Shown: in pieces, positions 21,206 to 32,225 of the stretch
Layout: every line of letters begins with the position of its first letter
How positions within the stretch are numbered: position 1 is the first letter of the stretch
Origin: Cryptomeria japonica
Lineage: Eukaryota; Streptophyta; Pinopsida; Cupressales; Cupressaceae
DNA: 62,000 nucleotides
Assembly (NCBI RefSeq): GCF_030272615.1
Contig: NC_081408.1
Coordinates: 402,099,889 to 402,161,888 of the forward strand
Direction of reading: 5' to 3'
Position numbers and translations under genes: made by a program
The notes under the pieces: generated by a model
Told to the model about the DNA's origin: nothing
Seen by the model: only the letters and a program-made list of their open reading frames with translations
Databases searched by the model: none

Positions 21206-21469
21206 AATATACCCTTATTGGCCAGTAAGTGAATATCGTGGGTCACAAATCCCACCAAGGTTTTTCCCACACTGGGTTTCCTCTTTAAACTACTGTGTTA
21301 TGGTGTGCTTTTCATGTGGTTATTGTTATTCTTGTTTACTGCATTATTTTTGGTTTATTGGTACACAATATTGATATGCTTTACATGTTTTAAATCAAGT
21401 AAATTCACAAACCGGTTAGATATTGATTACCCCCCCCCCCCCCTCTTAGTATCTTTGGGAATCCTAACA
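21206..21469 (+). repeat. 3' LTR of the copia-like element, second part
   Basis: Resumes the LTR interrupted at 8499 and ends CCTAACA. It carries a run of 14 C at 21430-21443 where the 5' LTR has CACCCACCC, a slippage expansion. GGCAC (21470-21474) closes the target duplication. Confidence 0.88.
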
Positions 21470-21474
21470 GGCAC

Positions 21475-22506
21475 TTAATGTCAGTCCAGATAGGATCACC
21501 GACCAAATACTCTACCGGTTCCTCTTTCCTGCCGGTTTTCTAACCCTGTCGGTATCTCATATTCTACCGGTTAACTCGTCATGTCTGGACTTGTTGAATT
21601 GCCGGTGGAACACCTAAATCAGTCTTTAGACCTATCTATCCCAAACATGCACATTCCCACAAGGTGGGGAAGGGAGGGGGGACATCTGCATTTGCACCTT
21701 GCTCATATTTCTGATGGACTTACATACTGACAAGCACTCTTCATCTGTACCGGCATCTCAACATGCCTTCTCAGTTGATCCAGTGAATATCCCTGATTTC
21801 ATGCACTTAATGCACACCTCTTCTTCCTTATCTCACAAAAATATGATGCACACAGTGCATGATAGGAGATAAATTCCACTTACCAGTGGAGTGGCACCTT
21901 GTCTTCTACATCCTGTAGTGTACTCATGTGACATCCATGTTTGTGCAACATATCTTCAAATAGGCACATGTCATCTGGTGTGGGCACATTCACTATCAAC
22001 CATTGCTTCTCATGACGACTGCATTTTCATCAGGTGGGAGTCCTGCTATCATGCAACCTTACAACATACCTATGATCTTTTCATTCTTCTCCTCCAGTGT
22101 TGATGTGGTTTAGGTAACATTCTACCTCTTCATCACAAACAACATCCAAGCACCTTGCTCATCTTGCTTGTATACAGGTCATGACCTTTGTAGGCTAACA
22201 ACCACTCACTTGGTTGATTTGACTTCCCCATGTCAACACATCACTTACCAATTGACATCCTTTCCTTATCGGTGACGCATTGTACCGGTACCAATCACCT
22301 TACCATTCCATCCACACAAGTCAAGCACCAACTTTTGTACCAGTGACCCCCCGGGGTCATCTTCCTTACCTTACTGGTGTTCTGCAACACAAGGTGATAT
22401 GAAAGACATCTCAACTTGTATTCCTCCTTGACAATGTTGCACATACATCTCTCATATCGATAGTCATCCCATATTGGTTGACATCAATGACAACTCAATG
22501 CCAACA
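21475..22506 (-). repeat. LTR A, second part
   Basis: Continues LTR A after the nested insertions and ends CCAACA at 22506. On the minus strand this is the start of the LTR, TGTTGGCATTGAG. Confidence 0.85.
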
Positions 22507-22520
22507 ATCTCCCCCTTTGG
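22507..22520 (-). other. Polypurine tract, unit B
   Basis: The minus strand reads CCAAAGGGGGAGAT directly before the LTR start. Confidence 0.85.
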
Positions 22521-23829
22521 CATTAATGTCAACTCATGTAGTATCTGGAATACTACATAATCTTTCTCCCCCTTTCTCTAATCCATGGATTCCCAGCACA
22601 TGTAGTATGTTGTATACTACATAATCCTTCTCCCTTTTTGACAACAATGGCAAAGGGTACTGTTAGGATATCATTCCTCCCTGTATTTACCAACCAGTGA
22701 CAAAATTATTTCTCCCCATTTTTTTTATTGGATGCAACTCCTCCTTTGATACCACTTGTTTTCTTGTCACCAATTGTTACATCTTCTTACATCTTTTTAA
22801 GTCACAACACCTGAGATGGAGAACTTCAACCATCAACCGATACTAACTGAGTATGCAAATTCTTTACCATTTGTTAAAATACTCAATTATAGAGGGATGC
22901 ACCAATGAACACTACTCACCTGTTAGTCAACCGACATCACCTCCTGTTTGATCCCAAAATTCTTTAGGAATCAAATGTGATTGTACTACCAATACAACCA
23001 ACCAACTGACAAGTAGGAATCAAATTTGATTTTAATATGAATACAACCAACCACATCATAGGTAGATACTCCTTTCAATGAAATTCTCCTAGGTATGCCT
23101 ACAGTGACTTTTCATCATCTGCAATTTTGGGCAATCGGTGCACTTACTCTTCCAAGTTCAAGCATCCCGACTTTGCATCATAGACACTTGAACTCCCCCC
23201 GAGTCATACATATAGGGTACTTATCTCTAGTGGGGCCTAATATTGAGCCTCCAATCTCCTCTATAAATTGGTTGAGTTGTGCAACTATGATTATCTGATT
23301 ATCTTTCAGTTCCATTATATCAACCACAGCCTATGACATGATCCTGGATTTACACAATGCCATACAATGTCATCATCAAGTCATAATTCTAACTGTTTAG
23401 CCCAATAATATGCATGCCTGGATGATCAACCACCGGACCAACATAGTTCATTCAAGTCTTTTCCAATACCACTTGAGACATGAACTCCACATTGCATGCT
23501 ACTAGGCTTAATGCAATGATTTCCTACTTCATTGTCTTACATAACTTGCAAGTACCTATAGGCATCTATGCCAGTAACATCCTGCACATAATGGTTAACA
23601 TCTGATACCAATTGTTAACCTCCACTTATTGACACATGCAATAGTGATCCAACACTACTCTATAGGTGTAGTTAAGGCAACCTCTACACACACTTATCAT
23701 ATCATTTCCATCCTTCATACCGGCAACAACATGTTATTCCATGTTGCCTTCTTCACTGAGGAGGTGAATGATAAATTCAATGTGCTACTCCCCCTAAGAT
23801 CCTGCATCTCCCTTAGTCCTTGGGAGATA
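22521..23829 (-). other. Non-coding tail of unit B
   Basis: No usable frame on either strand. Several poly-pyrimidine (plus-strand) runs of TCTCCCCC type recur (22563, 22704), diverged copies of the polypurine tract. Well conserved with 28611-29984 in unit C. Confidence 0.5.
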
Positions 23830-26080
23830 TTACCTATGTAATGGGTGCACAATTCTGGTCCATGCTCTTCTTCCTCCATACCTGCTTGGTCTCATTCTTC
23901 TTCCCATTTCAGGCTTGGGAGCAGGTCTTTCCTTCTTTTGCTGATGGGTCCTTCCATTTCCCGATTCTCCATCATAGCCAGAAGTAGTGCTATAGTAGCA
24001 CACAACATCCATCCCAACTTCATGTTTGGGGAATCTCTTTACATACTGGTTTGACCATCTCCTTCTGGTTATGTTGCTGTGACTGGCAACCAAAACTAGT
24101 GGAACTCTTTCTCCTGTAGGGACATTCCTCCTTTGGTTCCATGCAGGTCTCTGACTTCTAAATGCTTTGAATTCACCTTTCTACAGAGCAAAGTTATACC
24201 AGCCTCCATGTGACTTTAGGTTCCTCTTCCTGCATTCAAACTCACTGTGGCCAAATCCATTGCAGTTATGACAGACAACATTTGCATAACCGGGAGAGGG
24301 GACATGCATGTATCTACTCCTGGATACATTTTTCTCATATGCATGATGTCCATGAGATCCTATAATATTATTTCTAGACCTCTTTCTACATTCCTTTTCC
24401 CTATGGCCATAAGCATTACATACAAAGCAATAACTATTAAAGGATGGCATATGACTTACAAGTTTATTTTTCCATGCATGAGGAGATCTTACTGGTTTAG
24501 CCTCTCCATTTCTTCTTCTTTGAGAGTGGATCCTTGGTTGTCCATTCTGTGCGGCTCTTCCATCTGGTCTCTTCTTCTCCCACACTTGGTTTTCCCTATG
24601 GGTGGTAGCATTTATTTGTCCTCTACCGGTAGGAGGTCTTCTTTGCTGACTTCTCATGTTCTTGCTTCCAGTGAAGCTGTCTTTTCCCATCTTCCCTTTA
24701 CCTTTGGGATCTGCATTATTCCTCCTTCTTGCAACACCAGTCCTTATTATTGTTGGGAAATTTTCATCGGTGGTGGTTATGTCAACCTTCTTCCGGGGAG
24801 CATTTCTAACTATGAAGGTCTGTCCCTTGACTTCTCCATTTGAGAAGACAAACTGAATGTCATTATGGGGGACATTCTTGCTAGTGGAGAATTCACCGGC
24901 ACCACTTCCTAATCCTTCAATGTCCTTAGCATGCTTTTTCTTCTTCAAAATTTTGTCCAAGTCATCACTGCTGCCATCAAGTCAAATTCTTATGTTGAGC
25001 TCATCCTGACATTTCTCAAGGTCATTTTGGAGAGTCTCCATTTCTCTGATCAACTTCTGATATTCTTTATCTTTAATTTCTAGCCTGGATGCTAAATTTT
25101 CACACCAGACACCTTGGTGTTCTTTACCTGAAACTTCAACTCCGAGATGCATTTCTCAGATTCCTTAAGGCATTTTGTCAGCCGGTTCTGCTCTACTATA
25201 GTAACATTCTTGAATAGCCTTTATTCATTTCTCAATTTCCCCATTTCACTTTCCTTGGAGTCCAAGACTGATTTCAAATCATTAGTCAGTCTTTTAGTCT
25301 CTTCTAGTTGAGAAGTCAATAGGCCAACTTTTTGGTTTGACACATCAAGGCAGGTTCTAAACTGACTGCAATCCTCATGATTAATCTTTTGTAGATTTTA
25401 AAATCATTTCTAACATTTTCAAGCTCTTCTAAAGCACTTACCAGTTCATAGTAAAGAACTACTTCTGCATCTTCTTCTTCTCCTTCACTATCAAATAGAT
25501 CTTGATGGCTAGATCTATCTGTCTTGTCTTCTTCTTCCTCATCATCACTGCCAAAAACATCTTGTCAATGGGATCTATTTGCCTTATCACTTTCAGATGT
25601 GTTCACCTCATCTTCAGATCCTTGAGTCATGAGGAGGTGGGTTCCTTCTTCATCAATGTTGCAACTGCTAGTGGATCTACCTTCATCATCTGCACATGTA
25701 TCTACTTCATTGTTCTTCTCACTTCCACACACTGATCCAGTGGTGTAGGGTTCATTTCCATAGAGCTTCCTTAGTCTATCCCATAGACTGTTTTCTAATT
25801 TACACTTGTCCACTTGTGAGGAGACATCACCGGTGAGCCCACTGAATATGGCCTTCATGGATTCTTCATTGCACAAGTAACTTCTTTCTTCTTCAAATCT
25901 AATGGGAGGACTGACATTCCTAGGGAGACCATTAATAATTGACATCCATACATCAAACCCTAGAGAGGATAGGAAGACTTCCATTCTACAACTCCAAATA
26001 GAATAATTTGAACCATCAAACACAGGAGCAAGGATTGACACTAAACAAACCATTGTGTCCTTAGGCCAGAATTTACCCAA
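23830..26080 (-). pseudogene. gag of array unit B (copia type, decayed)
   Basis: Starts at 26080, 33 bases inside the primer-binding site (MGKFWPKDTMVC). The N-terminal part (to 25565) has the copia gag signature FDGSNYSIWSCRMEVFL and W-D-R-L-R-K-L-Y-G. A coiled-coil middle (about 25500-24960) is broken by frameshifts and stops. The frame 24960-24181 is Lys/Arg/Gln-rich and has two CCHC knuckles, CFVCNAYGHREKEC and CHNCNGFGHSEFEC. After one stop at 24181-24183 the same frame continues to 23830 with a basic, unknown C-terminal segment (RRRWSNQYVKRFPKHEVG). No protease or pol follows. It would package element RNA; it is now non-functional. Confidence 0.78.
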
Positions 26081-26112
26081 GCTGGAGAAAGCTCATCTAG
26101 CTCGGAACCTAG

Positions 26113-26124
26113 GCTCTGACACCA
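26113..26124 (-). other. Primer-binding site, unit B
   Basis: TGGTGTCAGAGC on the minus strand, one mismatch from the initiator-Met consensus, two bases from the LTR end at 26127. Confidence 0.82.
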
Positions 26125-26126
26125 AT

Positions 26127-28596
26127 TGTCAGACACAATGCACAACTAAGAGGGGGGTGAATCAGTGGTTCTCAACTTTTTCCCTTTAGCTATCCTATTG
26201 GAGCATACCGGTTAATGGATCTAACTTAATGCAGAATTACCAGCTAGTAGGGAGACCAACACCAATGTAGTCACACAAGGGACATTACATAACACAAATA
26301 TATATACGATGAAAACCCAAGATGGGAAAAACCTCGACGAGCAATGCTGCTGGAGTCTACTACTCCAATCCAACCTCAAAATGAAAAATTGTTACAATGT
26401 TTTGGGCACCAACCCAAGGAACACCAACCCTTGATTTAGCGTACCAACCCAAGGAGCACCAACCCCTAATTTAGGTCACCAACCCAAGGATTACCAACCC
26501 CTAACTTGTTTATGGGCTACAGCACAAAGGAGCTACAACTCCTGGACCGAGCTACAACTTAGTGATCACAAAGAAAACATCAATTAAAAAAGTAGTTATC
26601 TCGTTACAAGTGAATCTTCCAACCATTTCTTATACCTTACTCTGATGGTGAGATACCTTCTCTGCTACACTAACTCAGACTTCTGCTGCTCGACTACTGG
26701 AAAACCCTAACGGTACATCTCTCCTCTTCTTCTTGTCTGCTAGATCTCCTCCTCATAGCTCTGCACTTTACTAGTGCTATACTCTACCGGTCCACTGTTT
26801 GCCTTCTCTACATTTCTCTTTACTTTTGCTCTGTTGGTATAACAACTACTGGTTATTCTCTTCACTCTCCCTCTTCTCTCAAATACTCATTGAGAACTTG
26901 GCTGATTTGCTCTCACATGTAGAAGTAACACTCAATCACTTTGCAGTAGCACTATCCTCTTCTCTTCAGCAACATCTTAACTATGTCTTTGGCCTGCATA
27001 TTTATATACTGGTTTTCCCGCCAAAACCCAATTCAAAATGTAGGTTGTTAGGGTATCCTCATCACCCTCGAGGAAAACCAAATCCAATCAGATATTCCCC
27101 AATCTGATCTCCCAGACAACCAACTATATAACTCCGCCAATAATGCACCTTCCAATAGACATTTTCCAAATGTCGAAAACACGGTCATGTATCTTGACCT
27201 ACCTCCGTCAAAATGCTATTTCCTCCTTGAGGTCTTCTCATAGTCTGATCTTCTAGATTGAGGCACCAACAACTCCCTGATTCTTCTATGTCGTTCATTC
27301 TTCCTTGAGCCACACTTCTCTGATCTGATCTATAAATCATGAGATCCATATTCAATGCACACCTATAGAAATACCTATCTCTACATAGAACTTCACCAAT
27401 CTTTGTGAGCTTGCCACCTTGACTCCAAGTGGCATTCATGTCGACCAATTTCCAATGAGGCACTTCATGTCGGTCCAAATACGATCATCGACCAAATACT
27501 CTACCAATTCCTCTTTCCTGCCAGTTTTCTAACCTTGACAGTATCTCATATTCTACCGGTTAACTCCTCATGTCTACACTTGTTGAATTGTCGGTGGAAC
27601 ACCTAAACTGATCTTTAGACCTGTCTATCCCAAGCATGGAAATTCCCACAAGGTGGGGGAGACATCTGCATCTGCACCTTGCTCATATTTTCAAGGGACT
27701 TCAAAACTCACAAGCACTCTTCATCTATACTGGCATCTCAACATGCCTTCTTAGTCGATCTAGTGCATATCACTGATTTCATGCACTTAATGCACACCTC
27801 TTCTTCCTTATCTCACAAAACTATGATACACAAAATGCATGATAGGAGATAAGTTCCACTTACCGGTGGAGTGGTACCTTGTCTTTTGCATCCTGTAGTG
27901 TACTCATGTGACATCCTTGTTTGTGCAACATATCTTCAAACAGGCACATGTGATCCCATGTGCACATTCACTGCCAGTCATTGCTTCTCATGATGACTGC
28001 ATCTGTAGTGTACTCATGTGACATCCTTGTTTGTGCAACATATCTTCAAACAGGCACATGTGATCCCATGTGGGCACATTCACTGCCAGTCATTGCTTCT
28101 CATGATGACTGCATCTTCATCAAGTGGGAGTCTCGCTCTCATGCAACCTTACAACATACTTGTGATCGGTTCATTCATCTCCTCCAGTATTGATGTGATT
28201 TAAGTAACATTCTGCCTCTTCACCACAAACAACATCCAAGCACCTTTCTCATCCTCCTTGTACACTGGTCATAACCTTTGCAGGTTGACAACCACTCACT
28301 TGGTTGATCTGACTTCCCCATGTCAACACATCACTTATCTGTTGACATCCTTTCCTTATCGGTGATGCACTGTATCAGTATCAATCACCTTACCATTCCA
28401 TCCACACAAGTCAGGCACCAAGTTGTGTACCAGTGACCCCCCGAGGTCATCTTCCTCACCTTACCGATGTTCTACAACACAGGGTGATATGAAGGATATC
28501 TCAACCTGTATTCTTCCTTGATAGTGTTGCACATACATCTCTCATACCGGTAGTCATCCCATACTGGTTGACATCAATGACAACCCAATGCCAACA
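26127..28596 (-). repeat. LTR B
   Basis: 2,470 bp, shared by units B and C of the array. TATA box at 26999-27007 (minus). Longer than its sisters because of a 110 bp tandem duplication at 27894-28115. Ends CCAACA. Confidence 0.87.
27894..28115. repeat. 110 bp tandem duplication in LTR B
   Basis: The block starting TGTAGTGTACTCATGTGACA at 27894 recurs at 28004, nearly identical over its whole length apart from two bases inserted in the second copy. LTRs A and C have one copy. The low divergence shows that the duplication is younger than the array. Confidence 0.85.
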
Positions 28597-28610
28597 ATCT
28601 CTCCCTTTGG
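28597..28610 (-). other. Polypurine tract, unit C
   Basis: CCAAAGGGAGAGAT on the minus strand, one change from unit B. Confidence 0.8.
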
Positions 28611-29984
28611 CATTGATTTTAACTTATGTAGTATTCGACATACTACATAATCTTTCTCCCCCTTTCTCTAATCCATGGATTCCCAAAACATCTAGTATGT
28701 TGTATACTACAAAATTCTTCTCCCCCTTTGACAACAATGGCAAAGGGTACTATCAGGATATTATTCCTCCCTGTATTTACTGATCACTGACATAATTATT
28801 TCTCCCCATTTTTGTTTATTGGATGCAACTCCTCCTTTGATACCACTTGTTATCTTGTCACCAATTGTTACATCTTGTTATATCTTCTTATGTCACAACA
28901 CTTGATATGGAGGACTTCAACCATCAACTGACACTAATTGAGCATGCAAATTCTATACCATTTGTTAAAATACTCAATTGCAGAGGGATGTGCCAGTGAA
29001 CACTACTCACCTGCTGGTCAACCTGCATCACCTCCTGTTTGGTCCCAAAATTCTTTAGGAATCAAATATGATTGTACTACCAATACAACCATCCAACTGA
29101 CAAGTAGGAATAAAATATGATTGTACTATGAATACAACCAACCACATGACAGGTAGATACCCCTTGCAATTAAATTCTCCTGGGTATTCCTACTGTGACT
29201 TTTTATCATCCGCAATTTTGGGCAGTCAGTGCACTTACTCTTCCATGTTCAAGCATCCCCTCTTTGCATCATAGCCACTTGAACTTCCCCTGACTCATAT
29301 ATCTAAGGTTCTTATCTCCGGTGGGGCCTAATACTGGGGCTCCAATCTCCTCTATAAACTGGTTGAGCTGTGCAACTATGGTCATCTGATGATCTTTCAA
29401 TTCCATTATATCCACCACAGCCTATGACATGATTATGGATGAACACAATGCCATACAATATCATCATTAAGTCATAATTCTAACCAGCTAGCCCAAAAAT
29501 ATGCATTCTTGCATGATCAACCACCAGGCCAACATATGTCATTCAAGTCTTTTCCAATACAACTTGAGAGATGAACTCCACATTCCATGCTACTAAGGCT
29601 AATGCAATGATTTCCAACTTCATTGTCTTACATAACCTGCAAGTACCTATAGTCATCTATGCCAGTAACATATTGCACATACTGGTTACCATCTAATACC
29701 AATTGTTAACCTCCACTTATTAACACATGCAGTAGTGATCCAACACTGATCTGGAGGAGTGTAGATAAGGCAACCTCTACACACACTTATCATATCATTT
29801 CCATCCTTCATACCAGCAAGAACATGTTATTCCATGTTGCCTTCTTCACTGAGGGGGTGAATGATAAATTCAATGTGCTACTCCCCCTAAGATCCTGCAT
29901 CTTCCTTAGGCCTTGGAAGATATTACCTGTGCAATGGGTGCACAATGCTGGTCCATGGTTTTTTTCCTCCATACCTTCTTGGTC
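28611..29984 (-). other. Non-coding tail of unit C
   Basis: Homologous to 22521-23829; no coding frame seen. Confidence 0.5.
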
Positions 29985-32179
29985 TCATTCTTCTTCCCAT
30001 TTTTCAGGCTTGGGAGCAGGTCTTTCCTTCTTCTGCTGATGGGTCCTTCCATTTCCTAATTCTCCATCACAACTAGAAGTAGTGCTATAGTAGCACACAA
30101 ATTCCATCCCAACTTCATGTTTGGGGAATCTCTTGACATACCAGTTTGACCATCTCCTTCTAGTCATGTCGTTGTGACTGGCAACCAAAATTGGTGGACC
30201 TCTTGCTCCTAGAGGGACATTCCTCCTTTGGTTCCATGCAAGTCTCTAACTTATAAATGCTCTAAATTCACCTTTAAGCAGAGCATAGTTATACCAACCT
30301 CCATGTGATTGCAGGTTCCTCTTCCTGCATTCAAACTCTCTATGGCCAAATCCATTATAGTTATGTCAGACAACATTTGCATAACCGGGAGAGGGGACAT
30401 GCATGTATCTACTCCTGGATACATTTTTCTCATATGCATGATGTCCATGAGATCCTATATTATTCTTTCTAGACCTCTTTCTACATTCCTTTTCCATATG
30501 GGCATAAGCATTACATGCAAAGCAGTAATTGGTAAAGGATGGCATATGACTTACAAATTTATTTTTCCATGCATGAGGAGATATTACCGGTTTAGCCTGT
30601 CCAATTCTTCTTGTTTGAGTATGGATCCTTGGTTGGCTATTCTGTGCAGCTCTTCCATTTGGTCTCTTCTTCTCCCACACTTTCTTTACCCTGTGGGTGG
30701 TAGCATTTCTTTGTCCTCTGCTGGTAGGAGGTCTTCTTTGCTGACTTCTCATGTTCTTGCTTCTGGTGAAGTTGTCTTCTCCCATCTTCTCTTTACCTTT
30801 GGGATTTGCATTGTTCCTCCTTCTTGCAGCACTTGTCCTTATTCTTGTATACAAGTCTTCATCAGTTATGGTTAGCTCAACCTTCTTTCGAGGATCATTT
30901 CTGACTGTGAAGGTCAGTCCCTTGTCTTCTCCATTTGAGGAGACAAGATGACTGTCATTGTGGGGGACATTCTTGCTGGTGGAGCATTCACCGGCACCAC
31001 TTCCCAATCCTTTAGTGTCCTTAGCATTCTTTGCTTCTTCAACATTTTGTCCAAGGCATCACTATTGCCATCAAGACAGATTCTTACCTTGAGCTCATCC
31101 TAATGTTTCTCAAGGTCATTTTGGAGAGTCTCCATTTCTCCAATCAACTTATGATATTCTTTATCTTTAACTTCTAGCCTGGATGTTATATTTTCACACT
31201 GGCACATCTTGGTGTTCTTTGCCTGAGATTTCTACGCTGAGATGCATTTCTCAGATTCCTCAAGGCATTTTGTCAGCCGGTTCTGCTCTATTATCACAAC
31301 ATTCTTGAATAGATTGTATTCATTTCTCAAGTTCTCCCTTTCACTTTCCTTGGAGTCCAAGATTGATTTCAAATCATTAGTCAGTATTTTAGTCTCTTCT
31401 AGTTGAGAAGTCAATAGGCCAAATTTTTGGTTTGACACATCAAGGCAGGTTCTCAACTGACTGCAATCCTCATGAATTGATCTTTTGTAGATTTTAAAAT
31501 CATTTCTAACATTTTGAAGCTCTTCTAAAGCACTTACCAGTTCAAACTCAAGATCTACTTTTGCATCTTCTTCTTTTTCTCCTTCACTATCAAATAGATC
31601 TGTATGGCTAGATCTATTTGTCTTGTCTCATTCCTCCTCATCATCACTGCCAAACACATCTTGTCGATGGGATCTATTTTACTTATCACTTTCAGATGTG
31701 TGCACCTCATCTTCAGATCCTTGAGCCATGAGGAGGTGGGTTCTTTCTTCATTAATGCTGCGATTGCTAGTGGATCTGCCTTCATCATCTGCACATGTAT
31801 TTACTGCATTGTTCTTCTCACTTCCACACACTGATCTAGTGGTGCTGGGTTCATTTCCATAGAGCTTTCTAAGTCTATCTAATAGACTATTTGCTGATTT
31901 ACACTTGTCCACCTATGAGGAGACATCACCGGTGAGCCCATTGAATATGGCCTTCATGGGCTCTTCATTGCACAAGAAACTTCTTTCTTCTTCAGATCTA
32001 GTGGGAGGACTGACATTCCTAGGGAGACCATTAATAACCAATATCCATACATCAAACCCTAGAGAGGATAGGAAGACTTCCATTCTACAACTCCAAATAG
32101 AATAGTTTGAACCATCAAACATAGGAGCAAGGATTGACACTAAACAAACCATTGTGTCCTTAGGCCATAATCTACCCAA
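29985..32179 (-). pseudogene. gag of array unit C (decayed)
   Basis: Same layout as unit B. N-terminal segment 32179-31679 (MGRLWPKDTMVC, then FDGSNYSIWSC) continues in frame across one stop into a heptad-like middle (31456-31232). A frameshift leads to the basic zinc-knuckle part (31007-30366), which keeps knuckle 1 (CFACNAYAHMEKEC, glycine before histidine changed to alanine). Knuckle 2 has lost both of its leading cysteines: the codon of the first is now TGA and the second is tyrosine. The basic C-terminal segment is at 30188-29985. It cannot be functional. Confidence 0.75.
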
Positions 32180-32211
32180 GCTGGAGAAAGTTCATCTAGC
32201 TAGGAACCTAG

Positions 32212-32223
32212 GCTTTGATACCA
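32212..32223 (-). other. Primer-binding site, unit C
   Basis: TGGTATCAAAGC on the minus strand, two bases from the LTR end at 32226. Confidence 0.82.
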
Positions 32224-32225
32224 AT

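Larger units (their letters stand above)
2058..21469 (+). mobile_element. Non-autonomous copia-like LTR element carrying a large unknown gene
   Basis: The element runs from TATTGGCAAATG (first bases mutated from TGTTGGCAAATG) to CCTAACA at 21469. It has two LTRs, an initiator-Met primer-binding site, gag, a long accessory reading frame, and a polypurine tract. Its 3' LTR is split by a gypsy element (8500-21200). Without that insertion the element would be about 6.7 kb. There is no pol domain anywhere in its 5.1 kb interior. Termini and polypurine tract resemble those of the two copia arrays in this window, which suggests that it used copia enzymes supplied in trans. Confidence 0.88.

Noticed and set aside
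23400-23560. Minus-strand patch reading ALSLVACNVEF, like the end of copia RNase H
   Set aside because: The neighbouring motifs (CDN, ADIFTKPL) are absent and stops interrupt it; too weak to call pol in the gag-only array.
24247-24843. Plus-strand frame of 198 codons (and its copy at 30309-30875)
   Set aside because: Shadow of the zinc-knuckle part of gag on the minus strand, where both CCHC motifs are clear.
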